From positions 1-43,249 of the forward strand of contig JAAZAC010000015.1 of assembly GCA_012514545.1 (NCBI GenBank): DNA of 43,249 bases, given 5' to 3'. Positions within the stretch are counted from its first letter, which is position 1, and each line of letters begins with the position of its first letter. The translations under genes and the position numbers were made by a program. This DNA comes from Actinomycetales bacterium (GTDB lineage: Bacteria > Actinomycetota > Actinomycetes > Actinomycetales > Cellulomonadaceae). Shown here piece after piece: positions 9,242 to 18,233 of this stretch. A model generated the notes under the pieces. That model was not told the origin of the DNA, did not search any database, and saw only the letters and a program-made list of their open reading frames with translations.

Positions 9242-10071
9242 GACGAGCCCTCCGTCCCGGGAGACTGCGCGAACCGCGGGACCGTGGCGCCCCAGATCTC
9301 CTCCTGCTCCGCCGCGCGGGCGGACCGGCCGGTCGGGTCGTCGACCCCGGGCCGGGACGACGCGGTCGCGACGTCGACGACGACCGCGCTCACGTTGTCG
9401 CGCCCGCCGGCGGCCACGGCCTCGGCGACGAGCCGCTCGGCGGCCTCCTGCGGGTCGGCGATCCCGGTCAGCACCTCGCGGATCCGCGCGTCCGACAGCT
9501 CGATCGTCAGGCCGTCGGTGCAGACGAGGAGCCGGTCGGCCGGCCCGGCGGGGATGAGCCAGTAGTCCGGCGACGGCTCGGCGTGCGTCGCGATCGCGCG
9601 CGTGACGACGTGCCGCTCCGGGTGCGCGCTCGCCTCCGCCGGGTCGAGCTCGCCGCGGTCGATGAGCTCCTGCACCACGGAGTGGTCGACGCTGATCTGC
9701 TCGAGCCGCCCGCCCGCGAGCCGGTACACCCGCGAGTCCCCGATGTTGAAGACCAGCCAGTACTCCGCGCCGTCGTACGCGGCCACGCCCACGCCCGCCA
9801 CCGTCGTGCCCGCGGTGCGGCCCGCGTCGACGACGGTGCGCAGGCGGCGCGCGGTGCGCCGGAAGCAGGCGTGGATCTCGTCCGGGTCCGCGCTCGGGCG
9901 GCCCGCGAGCTGCGCGAACTCCTCCACGGCGAGGCGGCTCGCGACGTCGCCCGCGGCGTGCCCGCCCATGCCGTCCGCGACGAGGAAGACGGGCGGGTAC
10001 GCGAGGAGGGCGTCCTCGTTGATCCGGCGCACGAGACCGCGGTCCGTGGCCGACCCCCATGACGTGCGCAC
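9238..10071 (-). CDS. PP2C-family Ser/Thr protein phosphatase
   Basis: This is a cytoplasmic metal-dependent phosphatase of 277 residues. It shows the PP2C motifs in order: RRINED (15-20), DGMGGH (33-38, metal ligands), a GDSRVYRL strand, CTDGL, and GGRDNVSAVVV near the C-terminus. I chose GTG at 10071 because GAGGAG lies six bases upstream. The GTG at 10170 and the ATG at 10140 lack a ribosome site, and the ATG falls at the predicted transcription start. It is the first gene of the operon and ends in a GTGA overlap with the FHA gene. It presumably reverses phosphorylation by the co-encoded kinase. It has no membrane segment or C-terminal tail, so it is shorter than mycobacterial PstP. Confidence 0.93.
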   Translation of the reverse strand: MRTSWGSATDRGLVRRINEDALLAYPPVFLVADGMGGHAAGDVASRLAVEEFAQLAGRPSADPDEIHACFRRTARRLRTVVDAGRTAGTTVAGVGVAAYDGAEYWLVFNIGDSRVYRLAGGRLEQISVDHSVVQELIDRGELDPAEASAHPERHVVTRAIATHAEPSPDYWLIPAGPADRLLVCTDGLTIELSDARIREVLTGIADPQEAAERLVAEAVAAGGRDNVSAVVVDVATASSRPGVDDPTGRSARAAEQEEIWGATVPRFAQSPGTEGSS

Positions 10072-10143
10072 GCCCCGCTCCTCACTCCCCCCGACGGGCA
10101 GCCCGTGCTCCCCGAGCACCGGCGCCCGGCGTACCGTCATCGA

Positions 10144-10149
10144 AGGGTA
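10144..10149 (-). promoter_or_regulatory. Candidate -10 box for the phosphatase-kinase-MoxR operon
   Basis: TACCCT on the minus strand fits the actinobacterial TANNNT -10 pattern. It predicts a start near 10137 and a leader of about 66 bases before the GTG at 10071. No convincing -35 is seen. The rest of 10072-10212 holds nothing else recognisable. Confidence 0.45.
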
Positions 10150-10212
10150 GCGAGCCCGGACGACGGTCACGCCCGCCGCACGGGGTGAATGCCGCGGCGC
10201 CCACCCCGCTCC

Positions 10213-11217
10213 TCACGCCCGGCGGTCCACCAGGGCGGTCGTGAAGTCCTCGAGCGCCGACCTGACCGGGCCCGCCGGCAGCGGCGCGAGCGCGGCGACC
10301 GCGCGCCGGCCCCACGCCCGCGCCTCGGCCCGCGTGGCGGCCACGACGTCGTGGCTGCGCAGCGCCGCCACGGCGCGCGCGAGCGGCTCGTCCAGGCTCA
10401 GGTCGGAGTCCAGCAGGGCGACGAGGTCGGCGTCGGCGGCCGTGCCCTCGCCCGCCGCGACCCGGCGGCGCAGCAGCAGCGCGGGCATCGTGGGCACCCG
10501 CTCCCGCAGGTCCGTGCCCGGCGTCTTGCCGGTCACCGCGCCGTCGGACGTGAGGTCGATGACGTCGTCGGCGAGCTGGAAGGCGACGCCCGCCGCCTCG
10601 CCGTACGCGACGAGGGCGGCCTCCACCTCGGGCGGGCAGCCCGCGAACATCGCGCCGAACCGGGCCGACGTCGCCAGCAGGGACGCGGTCTTGTCCCGCA
10701 GCACCTGCAGGTAGTGCTCGACGGCGTCGACGCCCTCGCCCGGCCCCACCGTCTCGTGGAGCTGCCCGATGCACAGGCGCTCGAAGGTCTCGGCGAGGAT
10801 CCGGATGGCCACCGGGCCCAGCCCCGCGGCGATCGCCGAGGCCCGCGCGAAGACCAGGTCCCCCGTGATGACCGCGACCTGGTTGCCCCACAGCTCGTGC
10901 GCCGACGGCGCGCCCCGGCGCACGGGCGCCGCGTCCATGACGTCGTCGTGGTAGAGCGTGGCCAGGTGGGTCAGCTCGACGACGACGGCCGCGTCCACGA
11001 CCTGGGGCCGGTCCGGGTCGCCGAGGTGCGAGGTGAGCAGCGTCAGCAGCGGGCGCAGCCGCTTGCCGCCGGCGTCCACGAGGTGCCGCGCCGTCGCGCC
11101 CGCGATCGCGTCCGAGTGCGCGACGGCCGCCCGCAGGCGCTCCTCGACCACCGCCATGCGGGCGGTGAGGGCCTCGGTGAGCGCCGGGTCGGCCGCCGGC
11201 AGCGGGGTCGCGGTCAC
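10213..11217 (-). CDS. Long-chain polyprenyl diphosphate synthase (menaquinone tail)
   Basis: This 334-residue trans-prenyl synthase condenses isopentenyl diphosphate units to make the menaquinone side chain. It has GGKRLRP (50-56), the first Asp-rich motif DDVMD (91-95) and the second, DDVID (217-221), both with LYH or FQLA context. The residue five before the first motif is alanine (A86). In this family a small residue there permits long C35-C50 products, so a hepta- to decaprenyl chain is inferred. The GTG at 11217 overlaps the nuoN stop (GTGA), which makes it the last gene of the nuo operon. It could in principle supply another polyprenol pathway, but its position argues for quinone. Confidence 0.92.
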   Translation of the reverse strand: MTATPLPAADPALTEALTARMAVVEERLRAAVAHSDAIAGATARHLVDAGGKRLRPLLTLLTSHLGDPDRPQVVDAAVVVELTHLATLYHDDVMDAAPVRRGAPSAHELWGNQVAVITGDLVFARASAIAAGLGPVAIRILAETFERLCIGQLHETVGPGEGVDAVEHYLQVLRDKTASLLATSARFGAMFAGCPPEVEAALVAYGEAAGVAFQLADDVIDLTSDGAVTGKTPGTDLRERVPTMPALLLRRRVAAGEGTAADADLVALLDSDLSLDEPLARAVAALRSHDVVAATRAEARAWGRRAVAALAPLPAGPVRSALEDFTTALVDRRA

Positions 11218-12791
11218 GGCAGGAATCGCGCCGCCTCACCGAGGAACGAGAGCACCGGCGACGGCAGCACGCCGAGGAGCAGCGTCCCCGCCGCGGCCGC
11301 GCCGATCGCCACGATCGTGAAGCCCTCCCCGGCGACGACGGTCGTCGACTCCCCCGGCGTCCCGGCCGGGTCGGTGAAGAACATCAGCACGACGAGCCGG
11401 ACGTAGAAGAACACCGCGGCCGCCGAGGCCAGCACGCCGATGACGGCGAGCCAGACGAGGTCGCCCTCCACCGCCGCCGCGAAGACCGCGAACTTCCCGG
11501 TGAAGCCCGCGGTGAGCGGGATGCCCGCGAACGACAGCAGGAACAGCGTGAACGCGCCCGCGAGCAGCGGGTGCCGTCGGCCCAGGCCGGCCCACTGGGA
11601 CAGGTGCGTCGCCTCCGCCACCACCGCGCCGCCCGGGCCCGCGTTGACCTCGCGCACGAGCGTCACCACCGCGAACGCGCCGATCGTGGCCAGGCCGTAC
11701 GCGAGGAGGTAGAAGAGCACCGACGAGATGCCGCTCGCCGTCAGCGCGACGACGCCGACGAGGATGAAGCCCGCGTGCGCGATCGACGAGTACGCGAGCA
11801 TCCGCTTGACGTCCGTCTGCACGATCGCGACCACGGTGCCCAGCAGCATCGTCACGACGGCGACGGCCCAGAGGACCGGCATGAGGTCCCACTCGAGCGG
11901 CGGCAGCACCACGTAGACGATGCGGAGCATCGCGCCGAAGGCCGCGATCTTCGTGCACGCCGCCATGAAGCCGGTCACGGGGGTCGGCGCGCCCTGGTAG
12001 GCGTCCGGCGTCCACGCGTGGAACGGCACGGCGCCGACCTTGAAGAGCAGGCCCACGAGCACGAGCACGAGGCCCGCGAGCAGGAGCGGGTCGAGGTCGC
12101 TGGGCAGGCCGACCGCGGCGGCGACGTCCGTGAGGCGCGTCGAGCCCGCGAAGCCGTACAGCAGCGCCGAGCCGAACAGGAAGAACGCCGAGGCGTAGGC
12201 GCCGAGGAGGAAGTACTTCATCGACGCCTCCTGGCTGAGGAGGCGCCGGCGCCGGGCCATGCCGACGAGCAGGTACAGCGGCAGCGAGAGCACCTCGAGC
12301 GCCACGAACAGCGTGAGGAGGTCGCCGGCCGCGGGGAAGAGCATCATCCCGCCGAGCGAGAAGAGCGCGAGCGGGAAGACCTCGGTCTGCGCGAGGGTCC
12401 GGCGGCGCGCCTCGTTCTCGTAGTCCGAGCCGGGGACCGCCGACGCCGTGGGCGCGAACGCGTCCTCGCCGCTCTCCGTGCGGTCCGCGATGACGAGCAG
12501 GGCGACCAGGCCGAGCAGCGCGACCGTGCCCTGCACGACGAGCGCCGGCCCGTCCACGAGGAGCGTGCCGCCGAGGACGACGGTCCCGCCGTCGGCCGAC
12601 ACGTCGCCCCACAGGGCGGCGACCGCGACGAGCGCGCCGGCCGTCGCCAGCAGGGCCAGCGTCACCTGCACGGTGCGCCGCACGCGCCGCGGCACGAACG
12701 CCTCGGCGAGCACGCCGACCACGCCCGTGCCGAGCACGATGGCGACGGGCGCGAGGGACGCCCAGGGGATGTCGGGGGCCTGGAAGGTCAC
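11214..12791 (-). CDS. nuoN: NADH-quinone oxidoreductase subunit N
   Basis: This 525-residue integral membrane protein is one of the three antiporter-like proton-pumping subunits of complex I. Multiple membrane helices are evident. Family sequences include LPLYLLVGMARR, ASMKYFLLGAYASAFFLFG, KVGAVPFHAWTPDAYQGAPT and DVKRMLAYSSIAHAGF. The last two hold the lysines on the proton path and the broken-helix regions. The start is GTG at 12791, overlapping the nuoM stop by four bases. Length and motifs match full-length actinobacterial NuoN. Confidence 0.97.
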   Translation of the reverse strand: MTFQAPDIPWASLAPVAIVLGTGVVGVLAEAFVPRRVRRTVQVTLALLATAGALVAVAALWGDVSADGGTVVLGGTLLVDGPALVVQGTVALLGLVALLVIADRTESGEDAFAPTASAVPGSDYENEARRRTLAQTEVFPLALFSLGGMMLFPAAGDLLTLFVALEVLSLPLYLLVGMARRRRLLSQEASMKYFLLGAYASAFFLFGSALLYGFAGSTRLTDVAAAVGLPSDLDPLLLAGLVLVLVGLLFKVGAVPFHAWTPDAYQGAPTPVTGFMAACTKIAAFGAMLRIVYVVLPPLEWDLMPVLWAVAVVTMLLGTVVAIVQTDVKRMLAYSSIAHAGFILVGVVALTASGISSVLFYLLAYGLATIGAFAVVTLVREVNAGPGGAVVAEATHLSQWAGLGRRHPLLAGAFTLFLLSFAGIPLTAGFTGKFAVFAAAVEGDLVWLAVIGVLASAAAVFFYVRLVVLMFFTDPAGTPGESTTVVAGEGFTIVAIGAAAAGTLLLGVLPSPVLSFLGEAARFLP

Positions 12792-14362
12792 TGGTCGCTC
12801 CCGTCATCGATCCGGTCTGCGGACGCTCCGGCGCCGGCGACCACCGGGTCGGCCGACGCGTCGGGGACGCCCACCGCCTCCTGCACCACCGCCGCCGGCT
12901 CGCGCACGAGGTCGAGGGCCGGCGTCGGCCAGAGGCCCAGCAGCACGATCGCCGCGACGAGCGGCCCGACCGCCCAGCGCTCGCGCGCCGAGAGGTCCGG
13001 CTGCTCCGCGAGGCCCTCGCGGAGGCGGCCGGTGAAGATCCGCTGGTAGGTCAGCAGCACGTAGAGCGCGGCGAGGACCACGCCGAGCGTCGCGACGACG
13101 GCGGCCGCCCGGCTCGCGGCGAACGTGCCGACGAACACCATGAGCTCGCTGACGAACGGCGCCGTGCCGGGCAGCGACAGGGCCGAGAGCCCGGCCACGA
13201 GGAACGTGCCCGCGAGCACCGGCACCGACACCCGCAGGCCGCCGAGCTCGCCGATCCGCGCCGTGCCCCACCGCCGCACGAGGAAGCCGGCGAGGAGGAA
13301 CAGCGCGCCCGTCGACAGGCCGTGCGTGAGCATGTAGAGCGATGCGCCCGTCAGACTCACCGACGTGAAGGCGAAGATGCCGAGCACGATGAAGCCGAAG
13401 TGGCTCACCGAGGTGTACGCGATGAGGCGCATGAGGTCCTCCTGGCCGATGGCCAGGAACGCGCCGTAGAGGATCGACACCACGGCCAGCGCGATGACCA
13501 CCGGCGCCGCCCACCGCGCCGCCTCGGGGAAGAGCGTCAGGCAGAGCGTCATCATCCCGAACGTGCCGACCTTGTCGAGCACGCCCACGAGGAGGACGTT
13601 CGTGCCCGCGGGCGCCTGCTCCGCGGCGTCGGGCAGCCAGGTGTGCACCGGCCACATCGGCGCCTTGATGGCGAACGCGAAGAAGAACGACACGAACAGC
13701 AGGCGGCCGGCCCAGGTGCTGTGCTCGACGCCCGCCAGGGTGTCGACGAGGAAGCCGTCCGGGCCGCCCGGGCCGGACAGCCCGAGGGCGATGACGCCGA
13801 CGAGCATGACCAGCCCGCCGACGAGCGAGTAGATGAGGAACTTCACGGCCGCGTACCGCCGCTGCGGCCCGCCGAACATCCCGATCATGAAGTAGACCGG
13901 GACGAGCATCGCCTCGAACAGCACGTAGAAGAGGAAGACGTCGCGCGCCGCGAACACGGCGACCATGAACGCCTCGAGCACCAGCACGAGGGCGACGTAC
14001 GTGCGGATCCGGCGGCCGTCGTCGTCGGCCCGGTGCTCCCGCCAGGCGGCGAGCAGCACGAGCGGCACGAGGACGACCGCGAGCAGGATCAGGGCGAGGC
14101 CCAGGCCGGTGACGCCGAGCGCGTAGCTCACGCCGAAGGCCGGGATCCACGACGCCTGCTCGGTGAGCTGCACCGCGGCCGCGTCCTCGACGCGGAACGC
14201 GGCCAGCGCGCCGGCCGCGAGCGCCACCTCGAGGAGCGAGACGCCGAGGGCGACGTGCCGCGCCCACCGCCGCGCGCCCGCGGGCAGCGCCCACACGGCG
14301 AGCGCGCCCAGGAGCGGCACGACGATCAGGGTCGTGAGCCAGGGGAAGGTCGGGTCGGTCAT
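12788..14362 (-). CDS. nuoM: NADH-quinone oxidoreductase subunit M
   Basis: This 524-residue membrane subunit is an antiporter-like proton channel. It carries AMLVPVYFMIGMFGG (the conserved glutamate helix), AIKAPMWPVHTWLPDAAEQAP, LDKVGTFGMM and LMRLIAYTSVSHFGFI, all diagnostic for NuoM. The ATG at 14362 is preceded by GAGGGG at good spacing, and eight bases separate it from the nuoL stop. The gene ends in the GTGA shared with nuoN. No truncation is seen. Confidence 0.97.
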   Translation of the reverse strand: MTDPTFPWLTTLIVVPLLGALAVWALPAGARRWARHVALGVSLLEVALAAGALAAFRVEDAAAVQLTEQASWIPAFGVSYALGVTGLGLALILLAVVLVPLVLLAAWREHRADDDGRRIRTYVALVLVLEAFMVAVFAARDVFLFYVLFEAMLVPVYFMIGMFGGPQRRYAAVKFLIYSLVGGLVMLVGVIALGLSGPGGPDGFLVDTLAGVEHSTWAGRLLFVSFFFAFAIKAPMWPVHTWLPDAAEQAPAGTNVLLVGVLDKVGTFGMMTLCLTLFPEAARWAAPVVIALAVVSILYGAFLAIGQEDLMRLIAYTSVSHFGFIVLGIFAFTSVSLTGASLYMLTHGLSTGALFLLAGFLVRRWGTARIGELGGLRVSVPVLAGTFLVAGLSALSLPGTAPFVSELMVFVGTFAASRAAAVVATLGVVLAALYVLLTYQRIFTGRLREGLAEQPDLSARERWAVGPLVAAIVLLGLWPTPALDLVREPAAVVQEAVGVPDASADPVVAGAGASADRIDDGSDQ

Positions 14363-14370
14363 GGTTCCCC

Positions 14371-16365
14371 TCAGATCCGCACGGCCAGGACGACGACGAC
14401 CAGCGCCACGATGCCGACGACCATCTGCAGCGCGTAGGACCGGACGAATCCGGTCTGGAGGCGCCGGAGCAGCTCGCCGGCGCCGGCCGTGCCCCGGGCG
14501 ACCCCGGAGACGGCCCCGTCGACGACCTGCCGGTCGGCGAAGACGAGCGACCGGGTGAGGTACTGCCCCGGCCGCATGAGGACGGCCTCGGCGACGGCGT
14601 CCTGGTACAGGTCGCGCCGCGCCGCCCGCGTCAGAACCGAGCCCCGCGGCGGCACGACGGCCACCGGGGCCGCCGCGTACTGCCGCCAGGCGAGGACCAC
14701 GCCGACCGCGATGAGCAGGAACGTCGTGACCATGATCGCGACCACCGGGAGCACCGGCTCGTGGTGCTCGACGTGCCCCGTCACGGGCTCGAGCCACGTC
14801 GTGAACGCCCCGCGGATCGCGAGCGCGCCGCCGAGGGCCGCCGAGCCGACGGCGAGCACGATCATCGGCCACGTCATGAGCGCCGGGGACTCGTGCGGGT
14901 GGTCGACGCGCCCCGTGGGCTCGCCGCCCGGCACGACGCCGGTCCCGTCGTCCCAGCGCCGCGTGCCGTGGAACGTCATGAAGAACAGCCGGGACATGTA
15001 GAACGCCGTGATCCCGACGCCGACGAGCGCCACGGTGCCGAAGACCCACGGCTCCCAGGTGCCCGCCACCGCGAACGCCGACTCGACGATCCGGTCCTTG
15101 CTCCAGAACCCCGAGAACGGCGGCACGCCGATGATCGCGAGCCAGCCGAGCGCCATCGTCACCCACGTGACGCGCATGTACCTCGCGAGGGCGCCGAACC
15201 GCCGCATGTCCACCTCGTCGCCCATGCCGTGCATGACCGAGCCCGCGCCGAGGAACAGCCCGGCCTTGAAGAAGCCGTGCGTGAGCAGGTGGAAGATCGC
15301 GAACGCGTAGCCGATCGGGCCGAGGCCCGCGGCGAGCATCATGTAGCCGATCTGCGACATCGTGGAGGCGGCGAGCACCTTCTTGATGTCGTCCTTCGCG
15401 CAGCCGACGACCGCCCCGAAGAGCAGCGTGATCGCGCCGACGACGGCGACCACGAGGAGCGCGGTCGGCGCCGCCTCGTAGACCGGGCCGGAGCGGACGA
15501 CGAGGTAGACGCCCGCGGTGACCATGGTGGCCGCGTGGATGAGGGCGGAGACCGGCGTCGGGCCCGCCATGGCGTCGCCCAGCCAGGACTGCAGCGGGAA
15601 CTGCGCCGACTTGCCGCACGCGGCGAGCAGCAGCATGAGCCCGATGAGCGTCGCCCAGCCCTCGCCCGCGGCGCCGACCGCCTCGTGCACGACTCCGACG
15701 TCCGTGCTCCCGGCGACGGCGACCATCGCCATGATCGCGACGATGAGGCCGATGTCGCCGACGCGGTTGACGACGAACGCCTTCTTCGCCGCGACGGCGT
15801 TCGGCCGCTCGTGGTCCCAGAACCCGATGAGCAGGTACGAGGCGAGGCCCACGCCCTCCCAGCCGACGAAGAGCAGCACGTAGGAGTCGGCGAGGACCAG
15901 CAGCAGCATCGCCGCGACGAACAGGTTGAGGTAGGCGAAGAACCGGCGCCGGTGCGGGTCGTGGGCCATGTACGCGATGGAGTACACGTGGATGAGCGAG
16001 CCCACGAACGTGACCAGCAGCACGAACGTCATCGACAGCGGGTCGACGCGCATGCCGAGGTCGACGCTGAACGCGCCGCCGGGCAGCCAGGTCCCGAGCT
16101 CCAGCTCGCGCACGCGGTCCGAGGACCCGAGCAGCGCCACCCACATCGCCACGGCCACGACGAGCGCGGCGACCGGCGTCGCGGTGCCGAGCAGGTGGCC
16201 CCACCGGTCGGCGCGGCGGCCGGTGAGCAGCAGGACCGCGGCCCCGGCCAGCGGCAGCGCCACGAGCAGCCACGCCAGGCCGAGGGCGCCGTCGGCCGGC
16301 GCGACGGCCGACGCCGGGCCCGCCGCGGTCAGCACGGCGGGCAGGCCGCCGAGTGCAGTCGTCAT
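14371..16365 (-). CDS. nuoL: NADH-quinone oxidoreductase subunit L
   Basis: This 664-residue protein is the distal antiporter-like subunit, with about sixteen membrane helices and a long lateral helix expected at the C-terminus. Diagnostic stretches are VDPLSMTFVLLVTFVGSLIH, FVGWEGVGLASYLLIGFW, KSAQFPLQSWLGDAMAGPTP and DDIKKVLAASTMSQIGYMM. I prefer the ATG at 16365 over the GTG at 16368, because GAGGAG lies six bases before the ATG and only three before the GTG. The last helix (MVVGIVALVVVVLAV) ends almost at the C-terminus. Confidence 0.97.
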   Translation of the reverse strand: MTTALGGLPAVLTAAGPASAVAPADGALGLAWLLVALPLAGAAVLLLTGRRADRWGHLLGTATPVAALVVAVAMWVALLGSSDRVRELELGTWLPGGAFSVDLGMRVDPLSMTFVLLVTFVGSLIHVYSIAYMAHDPHRRRFFAYLNLFVAAMLLLVLADSYVLLFVGWEGVGLASYLLIGFWDHERPNAVAAKKAFVVNRVGDIGLIVAIMAMVAVAGSTDVGVVHEAVGAAGEGWATLIGLMLLLAACGKSAQFPLQSWLGDAMAGPTPVSALIHAATMVTAGVYLVVRSGPVYEAAPTALLVVAVVGAITLLFGAVVGCAKDDIKKVLAASTMSQIGYMMLAAGLGPIGYAFAIFHLLTHGFFKAGLFLGAGSVMHGMGDEVDMRRFGALARYMRVTWVTMALGWLAIIGVPPFSGFWSKDRIVESAFAVAGTWEPWVFGTVALVGVGITAFYMSRLFFMTFHGTRRWDDGTGVVPGGEPTGRVDHPHESPALMTWPMIVLAVGSAALGGALAIRGAFTTWLEPVTGHVEHHEPVLPVVAIMVTTFLLIAVGVVLAWRQYAAAPVAVVPPRGSVLTRAARRDLYQDAVAEAVLMRPGQYLTRSLVFADRQVVDGAVSGVARGTAGAGELLRRLQTGFVRSYALQMVVGIVALVVVVLAVRI

Positions 16366-16375
16366 CACCCGCTCC

Positions 16376-16675
16376 TCAGCTCTTCAACAGGTTGACGTCG
16401 TCGACCGAGGCCGAGCGGCGGGTGCGGTAGATCGCCACGATGATCGCCAGCCCGACGACCACCTCGGCGGCCGCGACGACCATGACGAAGAACGCCACCA
16501 CCTGGCCCGTGAGGTCGCCGTGCATCCGCGCGAACGTCACGAACGCCAGGTTGGCCGCGTTGAGCATGAGCTCGACGCCCATGAAGACGACGATCGCGTT
16601 GCGCCGGACGAGCACGGTCAGCGCGCCGATCGTGAACAGGATCGTGGCGAGCACGAGGTAGTTCGTGAGGTTCAC
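16376..16675 (-). CDS. nuoK: NADH-quinone oxidoreductase subunit K
   Basis: This 99-residue, three-helix membrane subunit is homologous to MrpC/ND4L. The second helix reads VVFMGVELMLNAANLAFV, containing the conserved buried glutamate of the proton path. A second acidic residue sits in AAAEVVVGLAI. Length is typical. The start is GTG at 16675, overlapping the nuoJ stop (GTGA). Confidence 0.97.
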   Translation of the reverse strand: MNLTNYLVLATILFTIGALTVLVRRNAIVVFMGVELMLNAANLAFVTFARMHGDLTGQVVAFFVMVVAAAEVVVGLAIIVAIYRTRRSASVDDVNLLKS

Positions 16676-17529
16676 CGCACCTGCTCCTCACCCGTGATCG
16701 CGCGCTCCGGCGGCGTCGAGCCGACCGCCTCCGGGCCCAGGTGGGCGTGCACCTCGCCGACCGAGCGCTCCTGGCCCCGGACGCGCAGCACGCGGGGCAC
16801 CGAGTGCTCGAGCGGGCGGCCGCCCGGCCCGAGGGCCGCGACGTCCATCGCGTTGCTGCGCGCGTACACGCCGGGCGCCGGCAGCGGCGTGAGCGTCTCG
16901 CCGGCGGCGACCCGCGCGTCGGCCCGCTCGCGCTGACGCACCCGACGGACCAGCCGCTCGCGGTGGGTGAGCACGATGGCGCCCACCGCGGCCGTGACGA
17001 GCAGGATGCCGACGACCTCGAGCGTCACCACGAAGTCGCCGAACACGATCCGCGCGACGCCGACGGGGTTGCCGTCCGCGTTCGCCGCCGCGAGGCCGCT
17101 GGGCGCGAGGTCGGCGGCCGTGAGCACGACCGACACGAGGACCGCGCCCAGGCCGACGCCGAGCACCGCGGAGATCCAGCGGTGGGCGCCGAGGGCGTCG
17201 GTGAACGTGTCCGCCGCGTCGACGCCGACGAGCATGAGCACGAAGAGGAACAGCATCATGACCGCGCCCGTGTACACGATCACCTGCACGACGCCGAGGA
17301 ACGGCGCCTCCTGCGCGACGTAGAGCACCGCGAGGCAGATCATCACGAGCACGACGCTCATGGCCGCGTACACGGTCCGCCGGGCGAAGACGAGCCCGAG
17401 CGCCGCGATGACCATGACGGGCGCGAGGCACCAGAAGAGGACCTCCTCGCCGGTGCTCGTGCGCCCGGTCTCGGCCAGGCTCGTGAGGACCGGGAGCGCT
17501 GCGCCCGCCGAGGCGAGCAACGTCGTCAT
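16672..17529 (-). CDS. nuoJ: NADH-quinone oxidoreductase subunit J, with long C-terminal tail
   Basis: This 285-residue membrane subunit (ND6 homologue) has five predicted helices. The conserved segment LYVAQEAPFLGVVQVIVYTG is followed by AVMMLFLFVLMLVG, the pi-bulge helix that links quinone chemistry to pumping. About 90 residues after the last helix form a hydrophilic tail absent from E. coli NuoJ (184 residues). Long tails on NuoJ are common in actinobacteria, and their role is unknown. The ATG at 17529 overlaps the nuoI stop (ATGA), and the 3' end overlaps nuoK. Confidence 0.96.
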   Translation of the reverse strand: MTTLLASAGAALPVLTSLAETGRTSTGEEVLFWCLAPVMVIAALGLVFARRTVYAAMSVVLVMICLAVLYVAQEAPFLGVVQVIVYTGAVMMLFLFVLMLVGVDAADTFTDALGAHRWISAVLGVGLGAVLVSVVLTAADLAPSGLAAANADGNPVGVARIVFGDFVVTLEVVGILLVTAAVGAIVLTHRERLVRRVRQRERADARVAAGETLTPLPAPGVYARSNAMDVAALGPGGRPLEHSVPRVLRVRGQERSVGEVHAHLGPEAVGSTPPERAITGEEQVR

Positions 17530-18233
17530 CGGGCCCTTCCCTTCTCGGCCGGGGCGCCCTCGCGCGCGCGGAGCGCCTCGAGCGACGGGTCGTCGGGCCG
17601 GTGCTGCGCGACCCACTCGATCTGCTCCGGCACCGGGCCGGTCACCGCGCCACGGTAGTAGTCGTCGTCCTCGGTGCCCGGCACCATCGGGTGCGGCGCG
17701 GCCAGCATCCCCTCGCCGAGTGGCGCGAGCAGGTCCTGCTTCTCGTAGATCATCCCGCGGCGCGTGGGACCGGCGAGCTCGTACTCGTTGGTCATCGTCA
17801 GCGCGCGCGTCGGGCACGCCTCGATGCACAGGCCGCAGAAGATGCAGCGCAGGTAGTTGATCTGGTAGACGCGGCCGTACCGCTCGCCCGGCGAGTACTG
17901 CGCCTCAGGGGTGTTGTCCGCGCCCTCGACGTAGATGGCGTCCGCCGGGCACGCCCACGCGCACAGCTCGCAGCCGATGCACTTCTCGAGGCCGTCCGGG
18001 TGCCGGTTGAGCTGGTGCCGGCCGTGGTAGCGCGGCTTCGGCGGCACCTTCTCGAACGGGTACTGCTCGGTGACCGTCGGCTTGAAGAACGACGAGATCG
18101 TGACGCCGAAGCCCGCGACGGGGTCGAGCGCCCGGGCGAGGCCCTTCTTCTGCGGGATGAGCGGGGTGTAGCCCGGCTGCCCGGGCGCCCCGACCTCCCC
18201 GGGCGTGCGCCGGGTGATGTCCTTGTCAGCCAC
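17526..18233 (-). CDS. nuoI: NADH-quinone oxidoreductase subunit I (two [4Fe-4S] clusters)
   Basis: This 235-residue peripheral-arm subunit carries clusters N6a and N6b. The ligand sets are CIGCELCAWACP (C85, C88, C91, C95) and CIFCGLCIEACP (C130, C133, C136, C140). The N-terminal stretch FGVTISSFFKPTVTEQYPFE is the usual membrane-facing helix. About 70 extra C-terminal residues follow the second cluster. The GTG at 18233 has AGGAGG six bases upstream and overlaps the nuoH end by eight bases. Confidence 0.97.
   Translation of the reverse strand: MADKDITRRTPGEVGAPGQPGYTPLIPQKKGLARALDPVAGFGVTISSFFKPTVTEQYPFEKVPPKPRYHGRHQLNRHPDGLEKCIGCELCAWACPADAIYVEGADNTPEAQYSPGERYGRVYQINYLRCIFCGLCIEACPTRALTMTNEYELAGPTRRGMIYEKQDLLAPLGEGMLAAPHPMVPGTEDDDYYRGAVTGPVPEQIEWVAQHRPDDPSLEALRAREGAPAEKGRAR

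Noticed and set aside
10138..10170. Earlier start codons for the PP2C phosphatase (ATG 10140, GTG 10170)
   Set aside because: They lie at or upstream of the predicted transcription start and lack a ribosome site. The GTG at 10071 has GAGGAG at ideal spacing and fits family N-termini.
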